A stretch of DNA of 64,000 nt from Gordonia jinhuaensis (GTDB lineage Bacteria > Actinomycetota > Actinomycetes > Mycobacteriales > Mycobacteriaceae). How positions within the stretch are numbered: position 1 is the stretch's first letter; each line of letters begins with the position of its first letter. The DNA lies in assembly GCF_014639795.1 (NCBI RefSeq), contig NZ_BMGC01000004.1, positions 124,001-188,000 on the forward strand, written 5' to 3'. The position numbers were made by a program, and so were the translations under genes. The notes under the pieces are model-generated. The model worked only from the letters and a program-made list of their open reading frames with translations, was not told where the DNA came from and ran no database searches. Of the stretch, positions 13,501 to 21,399 are shown piece after piece.

Positions 13501-14092
13501 CGCCGCGGTCGCGCAACCGGTCCTGTGTCCGCAGCGCGGAGATCTCACGAAGCGCCGCACTGGTGTCGGCGGTCGCCAGCAACGCGGCCACCCGTGCCTC
13601 GATGATCCCGATCCGCGTCTCGGCGAGCCCGGCGGTCTGCACTGCGACCCATTTCTCGTCGGCGAGTTCAGGCAACATCGGCCCGCGCCACAGTCCGATC
13701 GCCTGCTCGGTCGCGGTCAGCACGTCGGTCCACCGGCCGTCCTCGGCTGCGGCGCGGACCTGCGCGGCGAGCTCGTCGACGTCGATCAGGTCGAGGTGAT
13801 CGTCGGCGAGGACGAGACGATAGCCCGGTGCGACCCGTTCGATCGGTGAGGGATCACCGGTGTCGCCGCGCAGGACACGTCGCAGGTTGGAGATGTAGGC
13901 CTGCAGACTCGTGATCGCTGCATGCGGAGGTTCGGGACCCCAGACCATGTCGACGAGGCGGTCGACCGAGACCACCGATCCACGGGCGAGCAGCAGTGCC
14001 GCCAACACGGCGCGCTGTTTGGGCGGGCCCAGGTCCAGGGTGATCGAGTCACGACGCACTTCCAGAGGACCGAGCACGAGATATGTGCGCAT
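10526..14092 (-). CDS. AfsR/SARP-type transcriptional regulator with AAA ATPase domain
   Basis: This is a large regulator of 1188 aa. Residues about 1-95 form an OmpR-like winged helix, 97-245 a bacterial transcriptional activation (BTAD) domain, and about 298-600 an ATPase with Walker A GPPGIGKT (329-336) and Walker B VTIVVDDVQWAD. The last 500 residues are helical repeats resembling TPR. This is the AfsR/SARP architecture that activates secondary-metabolism or stress genes. GAGGTG 5 nt before the ATG supports the start. It lies between the DHA2 pump gene (44-nt gap) and the FAD oxidoreductase gene (108-nt gap), which are plausible targets. It is not part of the mycobacterial gene order here. 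Confidence 0.93.
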   Translation of the reverse strand: MRTYLVLGPLEVRRDSITLDLGPPKQRAVLAALLLARGSVVSVDRLVDMVWGPEPPHAAITSLQAYISNLRRVLRGDTGDPSPIERVAPGYRLVLADDHLDLIDVDELAAQVRAAAEDGRWTDVLTATEQAIGLWRGPMLPELADEKWVAVQTAGLAETRIGIIEARVAALLATADTSAALREISALRTQDRLRDRGVWLQMVALHQAGRSTEALEAYAAHVAVLDEELGIDPGTPLRELQSAILRHDPAVASWPRAPGSPVSAAIGSADTSRGTDAVRAAEGRSPAVAAHDPTGPCDPLVGRTAEREALAELFTDERRQGFRVLGLSGPPGIGKTRLAQEAVRLARCDGDTVIWVRCPDVEACPAWWPMRQLCRDLGADPDELLAIPAGADADTARFTVYERMQALLADATAGTPVTIVVDDVQWADSMSLGLLTYMTAALRDRPLCVIVTMREQTTRADLSRLRENIIRSGGRVFDLGELDRCEVHSLAGTIASLEADEVDELFARTGGNPLFVSEYARLPADRRGEAVPSAVRAVLDRRLAALDPTVREVLGVAAVIGDEIDATLLAAVTGRDLDLVADCLDEAADERIVVTPAGRQSTVFAHALLREEAMSSVRDLRRCRIHLRAARVVTQIGGHDAIARRATHLLAALPLAETADVLAACQAAAQEATGRWDSDSAAYWLQAALDTYESMPIAEQDSGERDDLLVAMLDAHTRAGRAQVVIDTVTARMSEAIALGAARSVGRLAAVLLRAGGGWPWIPPTGEVGALREVLVEASRCARGDPASAARVLAALAVCHCYHPDPAICAGHLRGARDLAASLDHTEARSDVRAEVRADVLLAELIAYSGVADHAERNIAVAQLLSTSEHSSAAVDAVIADSVATMATMTLGDIDTTERHLRRGIVGSEQMRLPILRAQLRWMEAALAVWRGEFGRAADHFRTAIAVHQQTQLYVAGSGALAMMAMATQHGLFDDIVDQVLGTWGGDRMQWVRQTMAARPGDAVVAVLTAGVAVAAGVDGDQRLAAEIVDRWRGADGPMMWTSLAHAVILADIVVDLGLLERAREFIDYLEPFRHCIATVGQVGCLGPVALALADLYALCADGDRARAALADARALSDRGGSEPGLLRCRLAEQRHRLAQRPSGSGDLPHHRDHLSDPWRDVELADIEVRARRIGLIAVADAAHALRG

Positions 14093-14136
14093 CAGGTCAC
14101 CTCGCTCACGACCGGATTCGTGGTGTGACTTTGCGA

Positions 14137-15693
14137 TCAGTTTACGTCCGCATGCACCATGTCGGTGCCCGCATCATCGGGCACCGCGCGCGCCCGACGC
14201 ATCGTCACCACCACCGCCAGTGCCCCGATCAGCGCGATCGCGCAGGCGATCCATTCGGCCGTCCGCACCCCGTCGACGTAGTCCGCGCGCGATCCGCCGG
14301 TGAGCACCGAGTGGGCCGGCAGGACCGCCCCCAACGCCGCGACACCCAGCGCGATCCCCGACTGACGGAACACGTCGTTGATTCCCGACGCCAGTCCGAC
14401 GTCATCGGAGTGACTCTCGGCGAGAACCACGCCGCTGACCACCGGGTTGAACACCCCCGCGCCCACGCAGGCGACCAGGAATCCCGGGATCAACGCCACC
14501 GCGCCTCGGCCGCCGGTCGCCATCGCCATGAGTGCCAGCCCCGCCGCCACCGCAGCCAACGCGATCGAGAGCAGCACCCAGGCGGGCACGCGGCTGACGA
14601 TCCGATCGGTGACGGCCGCGGCGATCACCATCGCCGCCGTCCCCGGCAGATACACCAGTCCGGCCGCGATCGGTGACAGTCCCAGTACGCCCTGCAGGTG
14701 AATGGTGACGTAGACGAAGACGGCGAACAGCGAGGCGGAGATCGCGAACGTCGCCGCTTGGGCGCCGGCGAACGGTAACCGGGCCAGCATCGCCGGCGGG
14801 AGCATCGGCTGGTCCACCAGTTCCTCGATCACACAGAAGGCGATCCCCGCGACGGCTGCGACACCGAAGGCGACGAGTGCCGAACCGGCCGACCACCCCT
14901 TGTCGCCGGCCTCGAAGAAGCCGTAGGTGAGCGCGGTCAGCCCCACGATCGCGGCCGCCTGACCCCACAGATCACCGTGACGCGGTGTCGCACTGCGGGA
15001 TTCGGGGATACGGGTGGCCGCGATGATCATCACCACACCCACCGGGACGTTGACGACGAAGATCGCCCGCCACCCGAACACCTCGGTCAGCACGCCCCCG
15101 AGGAGCGGTCCGATGGCGAATGAGGCGCCGATGGTCGCCCCGTAGGCGGCCAGTGCGCGCGAACGCTGACCGGCTGCGGTGAAGGCGCCGGCGAGCAACG
15201 CCAATGAGGAGGCGAACAGCAGCGCGGCACCGACACCCTGAGCCACTCGGGCCAGGTCGAGCGCCCCGATACCCGGGGCGAGCGCACAGAGCAGCGAGGC
15301 GACGGTGAACAGTGCTGCGCCGACGAGAAATGCCGCACGTCTGCCGATCCGGTCTGCCGCAGCACCGGCGCTGAGCACCAACGACGCCAGTGCCAGTGTG
15401 TAGCCGTCGACCACCCAGGTCAGCGCGGTCATCTGCGCGTGGAATTCACCGGCGATGGCCGGGAGTGCGGTGTTCACCACCGCGATGTCGAGCATGAGCA
15501 TCGCCGTGGCGACGCAGACGACCGCCAGAGTCGCACGCTGCGTGGTGGTGAACGGGGTACGCACCTCCGATCCGATCGGACCGAATGTCCCGGTGCCGCT
15601 CCCGTATGCCTTGCCGGCGGCGGCGCCGCGAGAAGATCTGCCGCGAGAAGATGTGCCGGGAGAAGATCTGCCGAGAGAGGATCTACCTGTCAT
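14137..15693 (-). CDS. MFS efflux transporter, DHA2 (14-TM) family
   Basis: This 518-aa membrane protein resembles EmrB/QacA drug:proton antiporters. Motif A-like GAAADRIGRRAAFLVG and motif C-like GASFAIGPLLGGVL are clear, and the hydrophobic segments fit 14 helices. The cytoplasmic N-terminus carries four copies of a five-residue RSSxG-type repeat encoded by 15-bp tandem repeats. The ATG at 15693 precedes the repeats; upstream in-frame sequence is not protein-like. It heads the pump-SARP-oxidoreductase group, suggesting export of a compound made or sensed by that group. The substrate cannot be told from sequence. Confidence 0.9.
   Translation of the reverse strand: MTGRSSLGRSSPGTSSRGRSSRGAAAGKAYGSGTGTFGPIGSEVRTPFTTTQRATLAVVCVATAMLMLDIAVVNTALPAIAGEFHAQMTALTWVVDGYTLALASLVLSAGAAADRIGRRAAFLVGAALFTVASLLCALAPGIGALDLARVAQGVGAALLFASSLALLAGAFTAAGQRSRALAAYGATIGASFAIGPLLGGVLTEVFGWRAIFVVNVPVGVVMIIAATRIPESRSATPRHGDLWGQAAAIVGLTALTYGFFEAGDKGWSAGSALVAFGVAAVAGIAFCVIEELVDQPMLPPAMLARLPFAGAQAATFAISASLFAVFVYVTIHLQGVLGLSPIAAGLVYLPGTAAMVIAAAVTDRIVSRVPAWVLLSIALAAVAAGLALMAMATGGRGAVALIPGFLVACVGAGVFNPVVSGVVLAESHSDDVGLASGINDVFRQSGIALGVAALGAVLPAHSVLTGGSRADYVDGVRTAEWIACAIALIGALAVVVTMRRARAVPDDAGTDMVHADVN
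15625..15684. repeat. four 15-bp tandem repeats in the N-terminus of the DHA2 pump gene
   Basis: Four head-to-tail units of the type GCCGCGAGAAGATCT (15625, 15640, 15655, 15670) differ by 1-3 bases. They are in frame and encode RSSLG, RSSPG, TSSRG and RSSRG on the minus strand. The repeat adds a flexible, positively charged tail before the first membrane helix. Confidence 0.95.
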
Positions 15694-15793
15694 GTCGAAG
15701 CCCTTCGCTGAATGGATGGATCTCAGCGTCGGCGCACGCGCTTGGAGACTTCTTGGTGCCGACCCGATCAGGCCGACATGGGCGACCGAGACC

Positions 15794-16702
15794 TCAGCCC
15801 GCGAGCGACAGCGCAGCGGTACTGCCCGCAGCCGCCGCTCCGGTGTGCACGGGATGGATGAGCGCCTCGCAGCGTCGCGACAGTTCACGCCGGTCGTCTC
15901 CGGGCGCCTGCATGTCCAGCAACACCACTCTCACCATCAGCCCCTGGGTTCGCAGCACCCGTCCGAGGGTGTCGCCGATGCCGTCGTCACCGATGAACGA
16001 CGCGTGCGTGGTGGGACGCCCGCAGATGGAGAACTCCAGCCGCACCGGCTGGACCGGTGTCTGTGCGTCGACAGCGGCCTGGAACACCGCGGGATGGAAG
16101 TCGCCGACGTGCCGGCCGCAGTGAGTGGTGCCCTCGGGGAACACGCACACATGATCACCGGCGGCGATCCCCTCGCCGATGAGATCCACCACCGCGGGCA
16201 GGTCGCGCAGTGACCGCCGCATGATCGGGATCGCACGCACCCGGCCCGCGATCGCGGCGACCACCGGCCGGTGGCAGAGCTCGGATTTGGTGACGAAGCG
16301 TGAGGGAAGCACCGCGGCGATGGCGGGGATGTCCAGACATGACGTGTGGTTGGCCACGACCAGCGCACTGGGCGGACCGGACATCCTCGATCGGCGGCCG
16401 GGAGCGCGGCCGACGCGCTGGTCGCTGACCTCCAGCCGAACCCCGAGGGCGCGCAGCAGCAGGCGGCACAACGTGCGCACGTACCTCTGCCGGATCGACC
16501 GCGGTGACATCACCACCACGGGCATCATCACCGCCGCCCACACCACCACTGCCACCGCACACACGATCCGGCCGGCCCGCACTGCGGCGCCCACCGCGAT
16601 CTCGGGATGAACGCATCCGGCGTCGCAGACGCTGACCGGATACCAGGAGTGCGTCGGGAGACCGGAGCCGGTCACCCGCTGAACGGGATCGGTGACACCC
16701 AT
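15794..16702 (-). CDS. 1-acyl-sn-glycerol-3-phosphate acyltransferase family protein (Rv3026c-like)
   Basis: This 302-aa protein has a membrane segment near residues 35-60 (IVCAVAVVVWAAVMMPVVV) and a PlsC domain. It carries the acyltransferase boxes NHTSCLD (NHx4D) and FPEGTTH. It should acylate a lysophospholipid or another lipid acceptor at the membrane. The ATG at 16702 opens a plausible N-terminus, though the ribosome site is weak. In mycobacteria the homologue lies between iscS and fixB. Here the neighbour on the iscS side has been displaced by the 6.7-kb pump-SARP-oxidoreductase group. Confidence 0.88.
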   Translation of the reverse strand: MGVTDPVQRVTGSGLPTHSWYPVSVCDAGCVHPEIAVGAAVRAGRIVCAVAVVVWAAVMMPVVVMSPRSIRQRYVRTLCRLLLRALGVRLEVSDQRVGRAPGRRSRMSGPPSALVVANHTSCLDIPAIAAVLPSRFVTKSELCHRPVVAAIAGRVRAIPIMRRSLRDLPAVVDLIGEGIAAGDHVCVFPEGTTHCGRHVGDFHPAVFQAAVDAQTPVQPVRLEFSICGRPTTHASFIGDDGIGDTLGRVLRTQGLMVRVVLLDMQAPGDDRRELSRRCEALIHPVHTGAAAAGSTAALSLAG

Positions 16703-16832
16703 ACCCACAGGTCTAGTCGGCCGAGCAGGCCGGTCGCCGTCGTCGGCGTGACGTGTCGATGCCGTCCCGATGAAAGCTCCGCCGGTGCGCGGTGAACGCC
16801 AGACACGGCGTTCACCTGCCGTTACACGACGA

Positions 16833-16865
16833 TGCCCCCGCAACGCGGTGAGCGCTGCAGGGGCA
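16833..16865 (-). terminator. possible terminator hairpin after etfBA
   Basis: TGCCCCCGCA (16833-16842) pairs with TGCAGGGGCA (16856-16865) at nine of ten positions, with a 13-nt loop. It lies 45 bp past the etfA stop. No T run follows on the minus strand, so this would be an intrinsic terminator of the T-poor kind, or a processing stem. Confidence 0.45.
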
Positions 16866-16909
16866 CCTGCCGGGATTGGCGCAGAGCGCCCACCCGATGG
16901 GCCGGGTGA

Positions 16910-17872
16910 TCAGCCCTTACGCTTCTTGACCTCGTCGGTCAGCTGCGGTGCGACGTTGAACAGGTCGCCGATGATGCCGTAATCGCTGATCTCGAAGATC
17001 GGGGCCTCTTCGTCCTTGTTGACCGCCACGATGGTCTTCGAGGTCTGCATGCCGGCGCGGTGCTGGATGGCACCGGAGATGCCCAGCGCGACGTACAGCT
17101 GCGGCGAAACGGTCTTACCCGTCTGGCCGACCTGGAACTGACCCGGGTAGTACCCGGAATCGACGGCCGCGCGCGAGGCGCCGACCGCAGCACCGAGTGA
17201 ATCGGCGAGCGGTTCGATGACCTCGTGGAACTTGTCCTCCGAGCCGACACCACGGCCGCCGGACACCACGATCGAGGCCTCGGTGAGTTCGGGGCGCTCG
17301 CCACCGACGTTGGGCTCGACCTTGGTGATCTTCACCGCGTTCTCGGCGACGGCAGGCACCGCGACCTCGACGACCTCACCGGCGCCGGCCTGCGGAGCGG
17401 CCTCGACACCACCGGGACGCAGCGCGTAGACCGGGACCTCGCCCTTGGCCTTGGCGTCGACGGTGAACGCACCACCGAAGATCGAGTGCACACCGGTGCC
17501 GTCGCTCTTCAGGTCGATGATGTCGATCAGGACACCCGAGCCCAGGCGCACGGCCAGACGACCGGCGATCTCCTTGCCGTCGGCGTTGGCCGCGACGATC
17601 ACACCGGCCGGGCTCGCCTGCTCGGCGACCGCGCCGAGCACGTCGACCTTGGGGCTGACCAGGTAACCGGCCGCATCGTCGGACTCGGCGACGTAGATCT
17701 TCTCGGCGCCGAATTCCTTGAGCGCGTCGGTGATACCGGCTGCGGTGCCGGGCTTGCCGACGACGACCACCGATGGGGTGCCGAGCGAGCGTGCAGCGGT
17801 GATGAGTTCGCCGGTGACCTTCTTCAGGCCGCCCTCGGCATCGACCTCTGCGAGGACGAGAACTTCTGCCAT
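16910..17872 (-). CDS. etfA: electron transfer flavoprotein subunit alpha
   Basis: This is the FAD-binding subunit (FixB type) of the electron transfer flavoprotein, which accepts electrons from acyl-CoA dehydrogenases and hands them to the respiratory chain. It has 320 aa. The C-terminal FAD domain is clear, with [40 protein letters not shown] and the final [13 protein letters not shown]. It follows etfB by 54 nt, with a purine-rich ribosome site before the ATG. The pair matches Rv3029c-Rv3028c. Confidence 0.97.
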   Translation of the reverse strand: MAEVLVLAEVDAEGGLKKVTGELITAARSLGTPSVVVVGKPGTAAGITDALKEFGAEKIYVAESDDAAGYLVSPKVDVLGAVAEQASPAGVIVAANADGKEIAGRLAVRLGSGVLIDIIDLKSDGTGVHSIFGGAFTVDAKAKGEVPVYALRPGGVEAAPQAGAGEVVEVAVPAVAENAVKITKVEPNVGGERPELTEASIVVSGGRGVGSEDKFHEVIEPLADSLGAAVGASRAAVDSGYYPGQFQVGQTGKTVSPQLYVALGISGAIQHRAGMQTSKTIVAVNKDEEAPIFEISDYGIIGDLFNVAPQLTDEVKKRKG

Positions 17873-17926
17873 GATTTTTCTCCTACGAAATGTGGGCGTG
17901 TGTGAGGTGAGTCGATCGGCGTGAGA

Positions 17927-18712
17927 TCAGATGATCTTCTGCGCGACCAGGTACTCGGCCAGCTTCACGCCGCCGTCACCCTCATCGGTGACCTTCTCGC
18001 CTGCGGTCTTCGGGGGCTTGGGGGTCACGCCGGTCACCTCGGTGGTGGCGTTGCCCAGGCCCACATCCTCGGGCTCGACGCCGATGTCGGCGAGCGAGAC
18101 CTTCTGAACTTCCTTCTTCTTGGCGGCCATGATGCCCTTGAAAGAGGGGAAGCGGGGTTCGTTGATCTTCTCGGTGACGCTCACGATCGCGGGCAGCGAC
18201 GACTCGAGGTGGAATATGCCCTCGTCGGTCTCACGCTCACCGGTCAGGTTGTCGCCGTCGACGGTCAGCTTGCGCAGATGCGTCAGGTGCGGCAGTTCCA
18301 GGTACTCGGCGATCATCGCCGGGATGGCGCCGACACGACCGTCGGTGGCCTCGTTGCCGGCGATCACGAGCTCCACGCCCTCGACCGTGCCGAGTGCGCG
18401 GGCCAGCACGTAGGCGGTCTGCACCGCGTCGGAGCCGTGCAGCTGGTCGTCTTCGATGTGGATCGCCTTGTCGGCACCCATCGACAGTGCCTTGCGGATC
18501 GCGTCGGTGGCCCGGGCGGGACCGGCGGTGAGGATGGTGACCTCGCCCCCGGAAGCCTCCTTGATCTGCAAGGCCTCCTCGACCGCGCGCTCGTTGATCT
18601 CGTCGAGAACGGCGTCGGCGGCTTCACGATCCAGGGTGAAGTCACTGTCCGACAGTTTGCGCTCGGACCAGGTGTCGGGAACCTGCTTGATCAACACAAC
18701 AATGTTCGTCAT
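17927..18712 (-). CDS. etfB: electron transfer flavoprotein subunit beta
   Basis: This is the AMP-binding beta subunit (FixA type) of the electron transfer flavoprotein, 261 aa. It starts MTNIVVLIKQVPDTW and carries the characteristic ELVIAGNEATDGRVG loop that contacts AMP. The C-terminal lysine-rich tail interacts with the alpha subunit. It is first in the etfB-etfA operon. An 18-bp palindrome centred 45 bp upstream of the start suggests control by a TetR-type repressor, as is common for beta-oxidation genes in actinobacteria. Confidence 0.97.
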   Translation of the reverse strand: MTNIVVLIKQVPDTWSERKLSDSDFTLDREAADAVLDEINERAVEEALQIKEASGGEVTILTAGPARATDAIRKALSMGADKAIHIEDDQLHGSDAVQTAYVLARALGTVEGVELVIAGNEATDGRVGAIPAMIAEYLELPHLTHLRKLTVDGDNLTGERETDEGIFHLESSLPAIVSVTEKINEPRFPSFKGIMAAKKKEVQKVSLADIGVEPEDVGLGNATTEVTGVTPKPPKTAGEKVTDEGDGGVKLAEYLVAQKII

Positions 18713-18748
18713 GGGTCTTCGTCGACCTCCTGCATCGGATTCGCGAGA

Positions 18749-18766
18749 ACTTACCGCACGGTAAGT
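18749..18766. promoter_or_regulatory. candidate operator: perfect palindrome upstream of etfB
   Basis: ACTTACCG-CA-CGGTAAGT is a perfect inverted repeat with 8-bp arms, 37 bp upstream of the etfB start. Flanking GAGA/TCTC extends the symmetry with one bulge. Size and symmetry fit a TetR-family site; the regulator is not encoded next to it. Confidence 0.65.
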
Positions 18767-18900
18767 CTCTGGGTCGTCCTAAGTCTAACCTTCGTTACCG
18801 GCGAGTATTCAACCCGGTTCGCTCTAGATTCTGCCAGCTCACTGCACATTTAGACACATATGAAGTTCCACACGATGACTTCGATCATCTCATCGCGGTC

Positions 18901-18906
18901 TAGGCT
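18901..18906 (+). promoter_or_regulatory. leaderless -10 box of the methyltransferase-GH57-GT4 operon
   Basis: TAGGCT ends 7 nt before the ATG at 18914. This favours that ATG over the in-frame ATG at 18860 and suggests a leaderless mRNA for the whole operon. Confidence 0.5.
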
Positions 18907-18913
18907 CGCGAGG

Positions 18914-19756
18914 ATGACTAGAGCAACTGAGGACCCGCGAAGCGCCCCGGTCGCCGCCGACGCAGCGACCTCGCAGGCGTCCACCCCCGACTCGTCGGCT
19001 CCCGATGCGCTCGCGACCCTGGCGCTCACCGGCGAACGCACCGTACCCGGCATCGCGCGCGAGAACTACTGGTTCCGCCGCCACGAGGTCGCCTACGAAT
19101 TCGTCGGACCCCGGTGCAGCGGTGCGCGCGTCCTGGAGGCCGGATCGGGCGAAGGCTATGGCGCAGACATGATCTCGGCACACGCCGCGTCGGTGACATG
19201 CGTCGATTACGACAGGCTGACCGTCGAGCACACCGCCGCGCGCTATCCCCATCTGCGAGTGATCGAGGGCAATCTGATCGACCTGCCCCTCGACGCCGAC
19301 GCGGTGGATGTGGTGGTCAACTTCCAGGTGATCGAACATCTGTGGGATCAGCCGGCATTCCTGCGTGAATGCGCCCGGGTGTTGCGCCCCGGTGGCCGGC
19401 TCCTCATCTCCACACCCAACCGCATCACCTTCTCCCCCGGCCGCGACACACCGCTCAACCCGTTCCACACCCGCGAACTCGACGCCGGCGAGCTCGCCGA
19501 CCTGATCACCGGAGCGGGACTGGTGGTCGAGGAGATGCTCGGCGTGCACCACGGCCCGGCACTGAGCCGACTCGACGACAAGTGGGGCGGATCGTTCATC
19601 GACGCGCAGATCCAGCGCGCCCTGCGCGACGAACCGTGGCCCGCCGACCTCGTCGACGACGTCGCGGCCATCACCACCGGCGATTTCGCGATCACCGCCG
19701 AGGACATCGACGACTCTCTCGACCTGCTCGCGATCGCCTCCCTGCCGACGGCATGA
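18914..19756 (+). CDS. class I SAM-dependent methyltransferase (Rv3030-like)
   Basis: This 280-aa cytoplasmic methyltransferase has motif I VLEAGSGEGYGADMI, the post-I acid in VTCVDYDRL, and the motif IV region VDVVVNFQVIEHLWDQ followed by LRPGGRLLISTPN. It is the first gene of a three-gene operon with 4-nt overlaps (ATGA, then GTGA). By homology with Rv3030-Rv3032 the operon is thought to act in methylglucose lipopolysaccharide synthesis, where an O-methyltransferase is needed to methylate the glucan; that assignment is inference. The start at 18914 follows from the -10 box 7 nt upstream. Confidence 0.88.
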   Translation: MTRATEDPRSAPVAADAATSQASTPDSSAPDALATLALTGERTVPGIARENYWFRRHEVAYEFVGPRCSGARVLEAGSGEGYGADMISAHAASVTCVDYDRLTVEHTAARYPHLRVIEGNLIDLPLDADAVDVVVNFQVIEHLWDQPAFLRECARVLRPGGRLLISTPNRITFSPGRDTPLNPFHTRELDAGELADLITGAGLVVEEMLGVHHGPALSRLDDKWGGSFIDAQIQRALRDEPWPADLVDDVAAITTGDFAITAEDIDDSLDLLAIASLPTA

Positions 19757-21399
19757 CCACCGCACACACGACAGCCCCGGATGTTCCCGGCCAGTTCACC
19801 CTGGTACTGCATTCCCACCTGCCCTGGCTGGCCAACCACGGCCGGTGGCCGGTCGGCGAGGAGTGGCTCTACCAGTCATGGGCGGGGTCCTACCTGCGGG
19901 TGGCCGCAGTGCTCGAGGAGCTCGCCGACGAGGGACGCACCGATCTGCTCTCCCTGGGCGTGACGCCGGTGCTGGCCGCACAACTCGACGACCCGCATTG
20001 CCTGAGCTCGATGCACGAGTGGCTCGCCGATTGGCGGTTACGCGCCCACGAGGCCATGCAATTCGTCGGCGATGACGCGGCCCAACAGCAACAGGTCCGC
20101 ATCGCCGGACAGCGCGAACACCACGACTCCGGACGTGGGCTCGAATTGTTCGAATCACGTTGGCGCCACGGCGGATCTGCGGTGTTGCGTTCACTCGCCG
20201 ACCGCGGTGCCATCGAGTATCTCGGTGGGCCGCTGGCACATCCGTTCGCACCGCTGCTGCACCCGCGACTGCGCGCCTTCTCCCTCGACGAGGGACTCGC
20301 CGACGCCGCACACCGCATCGGCACACGCCCACAGGGGATCTGGGCGCCCGAGTGCGCCTACACGCCGGGGATGGAGAACGGCTACCGCGCCGCCGGCGTG
20401 CGCCACTTCATGGTCGACGGACCGACACTGCACGGCGACACCGCACTCGGACGACCCGTCGGCGACAGCGATGTGATCGCCTTCGGGCGCGATCTCACCG
20501 TCTCCTACCGCGTCTGGTCGCCGACCGCGGGTTATCCCGGACACGCGGTCTACCGCGACTTCTACACCTACGATCACCGATTCGGACTCAAGGCTTCTCG
20601 GGTCACCGGGCGATCGGTGCCCGGCGAGGCGAAGAAGCCCTACGATCCGCAACGCACCCGCAGTGTCCTCGACCGGCACGTGGAGGACTTCGTCGACACC
20701 GTGCGCACCCGGCTGCTCGGCGAGTACGAACGCACCGGACGCCCGGCACTGGTGGTCGCGGCATTCGACACCGAATTGTTCGGACACTGGTGGCATGAGG
20801 GCCCGGACTGGCTGGCCGCCGTGCTGCGCCGACTGCCCGAGGCCGGTGTGTCGGTGGGATCGCTACGCACCGCCGCCGACCGCGGCTTCGTCGGCGAGCG
20901 GGTGGACCTGCCCGCCTCGAGCTGGGGAGCGGGTAAGGACTGGCGGGTGTGGACCGGCGAGCGCGTCGCCGATCTGGTGGCGCTCAACGACGAGGTGAGC
21001 CGCACCGCACTGGATTCGGTGGACAAGCGATTGGCAGCGGCAGGTCACCGACGCGACCCGGTCAGCGATCAGATCCTGCGCGAAGCACTGCTGACGGTCT
21101 CCTCGGACTGGCCGTTCATGGTGACCGGCGACGCCGCTGCCGGCTACGCACGCGATCGCGCCTTCCTGCACGCGCATGCGACCCGCGAGATCTGCGCAGC
21201 CGCCGACGCCGGACGCGAGGAGCGCGCGAACGCACTCGCCGCCGGCTGGGCACGCGCGGACAACCTGTTCGCCCACCTCGACGCCCGTCGGCTGCCGCCC
21301 GCGGGCTTCGACGACCTGCACACCCCCGGCGCCGATGGCCCGCACGCCCCGGGCTTCGATGGCACAGGATCCTCGGCGCGGAATATGGTGCGGCCGTGA
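19753..21399 (+). CDS. glycoside hydrolase family 57 1,4-alpha-glucan branching enzyme (Rv3031-like)
   Basis: This 548-aa protein is a GH57 enzyme of the branching-enzyme type with a C-terminal DUF1957-like domain. The N-terminal LVLHSHLPWLANHG is the GH57 signature. The nucleophile is Glu200 in GIWAPECAY and the acid/base is Asp339 in AFDTELFGHWW. It should introduce alpha-1,6 branches into alpha-1,4-glucan. It overlaps the methyltransferase by 4 nt and the glycosyltransferase by 4 nt, so all three are made together. In mycobacteria the homologue is assigned to methylglucose lipopolysaccharide or glycogen synthesis. Confidence 0.93.
   Translation: MTTAHTTAPDVPGQFTLVLHSHLPWLANHGRWPVGEEWLYQSWAGSYLRVAAVLEELADEGRTDLLSLGVTPVLAAQLDDPHCLSSMHEWLADWRLRAHEAMQFVGDDAAQQQQVRIAGQREHHDSGRGLELFESRWRHGGSAVLRSLADRGAIEYLGGPLAHPFAPLLHPRLRAFSLDEGLADAAHRIGTRPQGIWAPECAYTPGMENGYRAAGVRHFMVDGPTLHGDTALGRPVGDSDVIAFGRDLTVSYRVWSPTAGYPGHAVYRDFYTYDHRFGLKASRVTGRSVPGEAKKPYDPQRTRSVLDRHVEDFVDTVRTRLLGEYERTGRPALVVAAFDTELFGHWWHEGPDWLAAVLRRLPEAGVSVGSLRTAADRGFVGERVDLPASSWGAGKDWRVWTGERVADLVALNDEVSRTALDSVDKRLAAAGHRRDPVSDQILREALLTVSSDWPFMVTGDAAAGYARDRAFLHAHATREICAAADAGREERANALAAGWARADNLFAHLDARRLPPAGFDDLHTPGADGPHAPGFDGTGSSARNMVRP

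Noticed and set aside
8969-15693. Genomic island or prophage carrying the FAD oxidoreductase-SARP-pump module
   Set aside because: No integrase, transposase, tRNA or flanking direct repeats, and base composition looks like the neighbours; only an insertion relative to mycobacteria is supported.
15794-16843. N-terminal extension of the PlsC-like protein back to 16843
   Set aside because: The extra 47 residues are Arg/Gly-rich and unlike the family; the ATG at 16702 gives a normal protein.
19369-19752. Upstream in-frame extension of the GH57 gene
   Set aside because: It overlaps the methyltransferase gene in another frame and is Arg/Pro-rich; the ATGA overlap at 19753 is the natural start.
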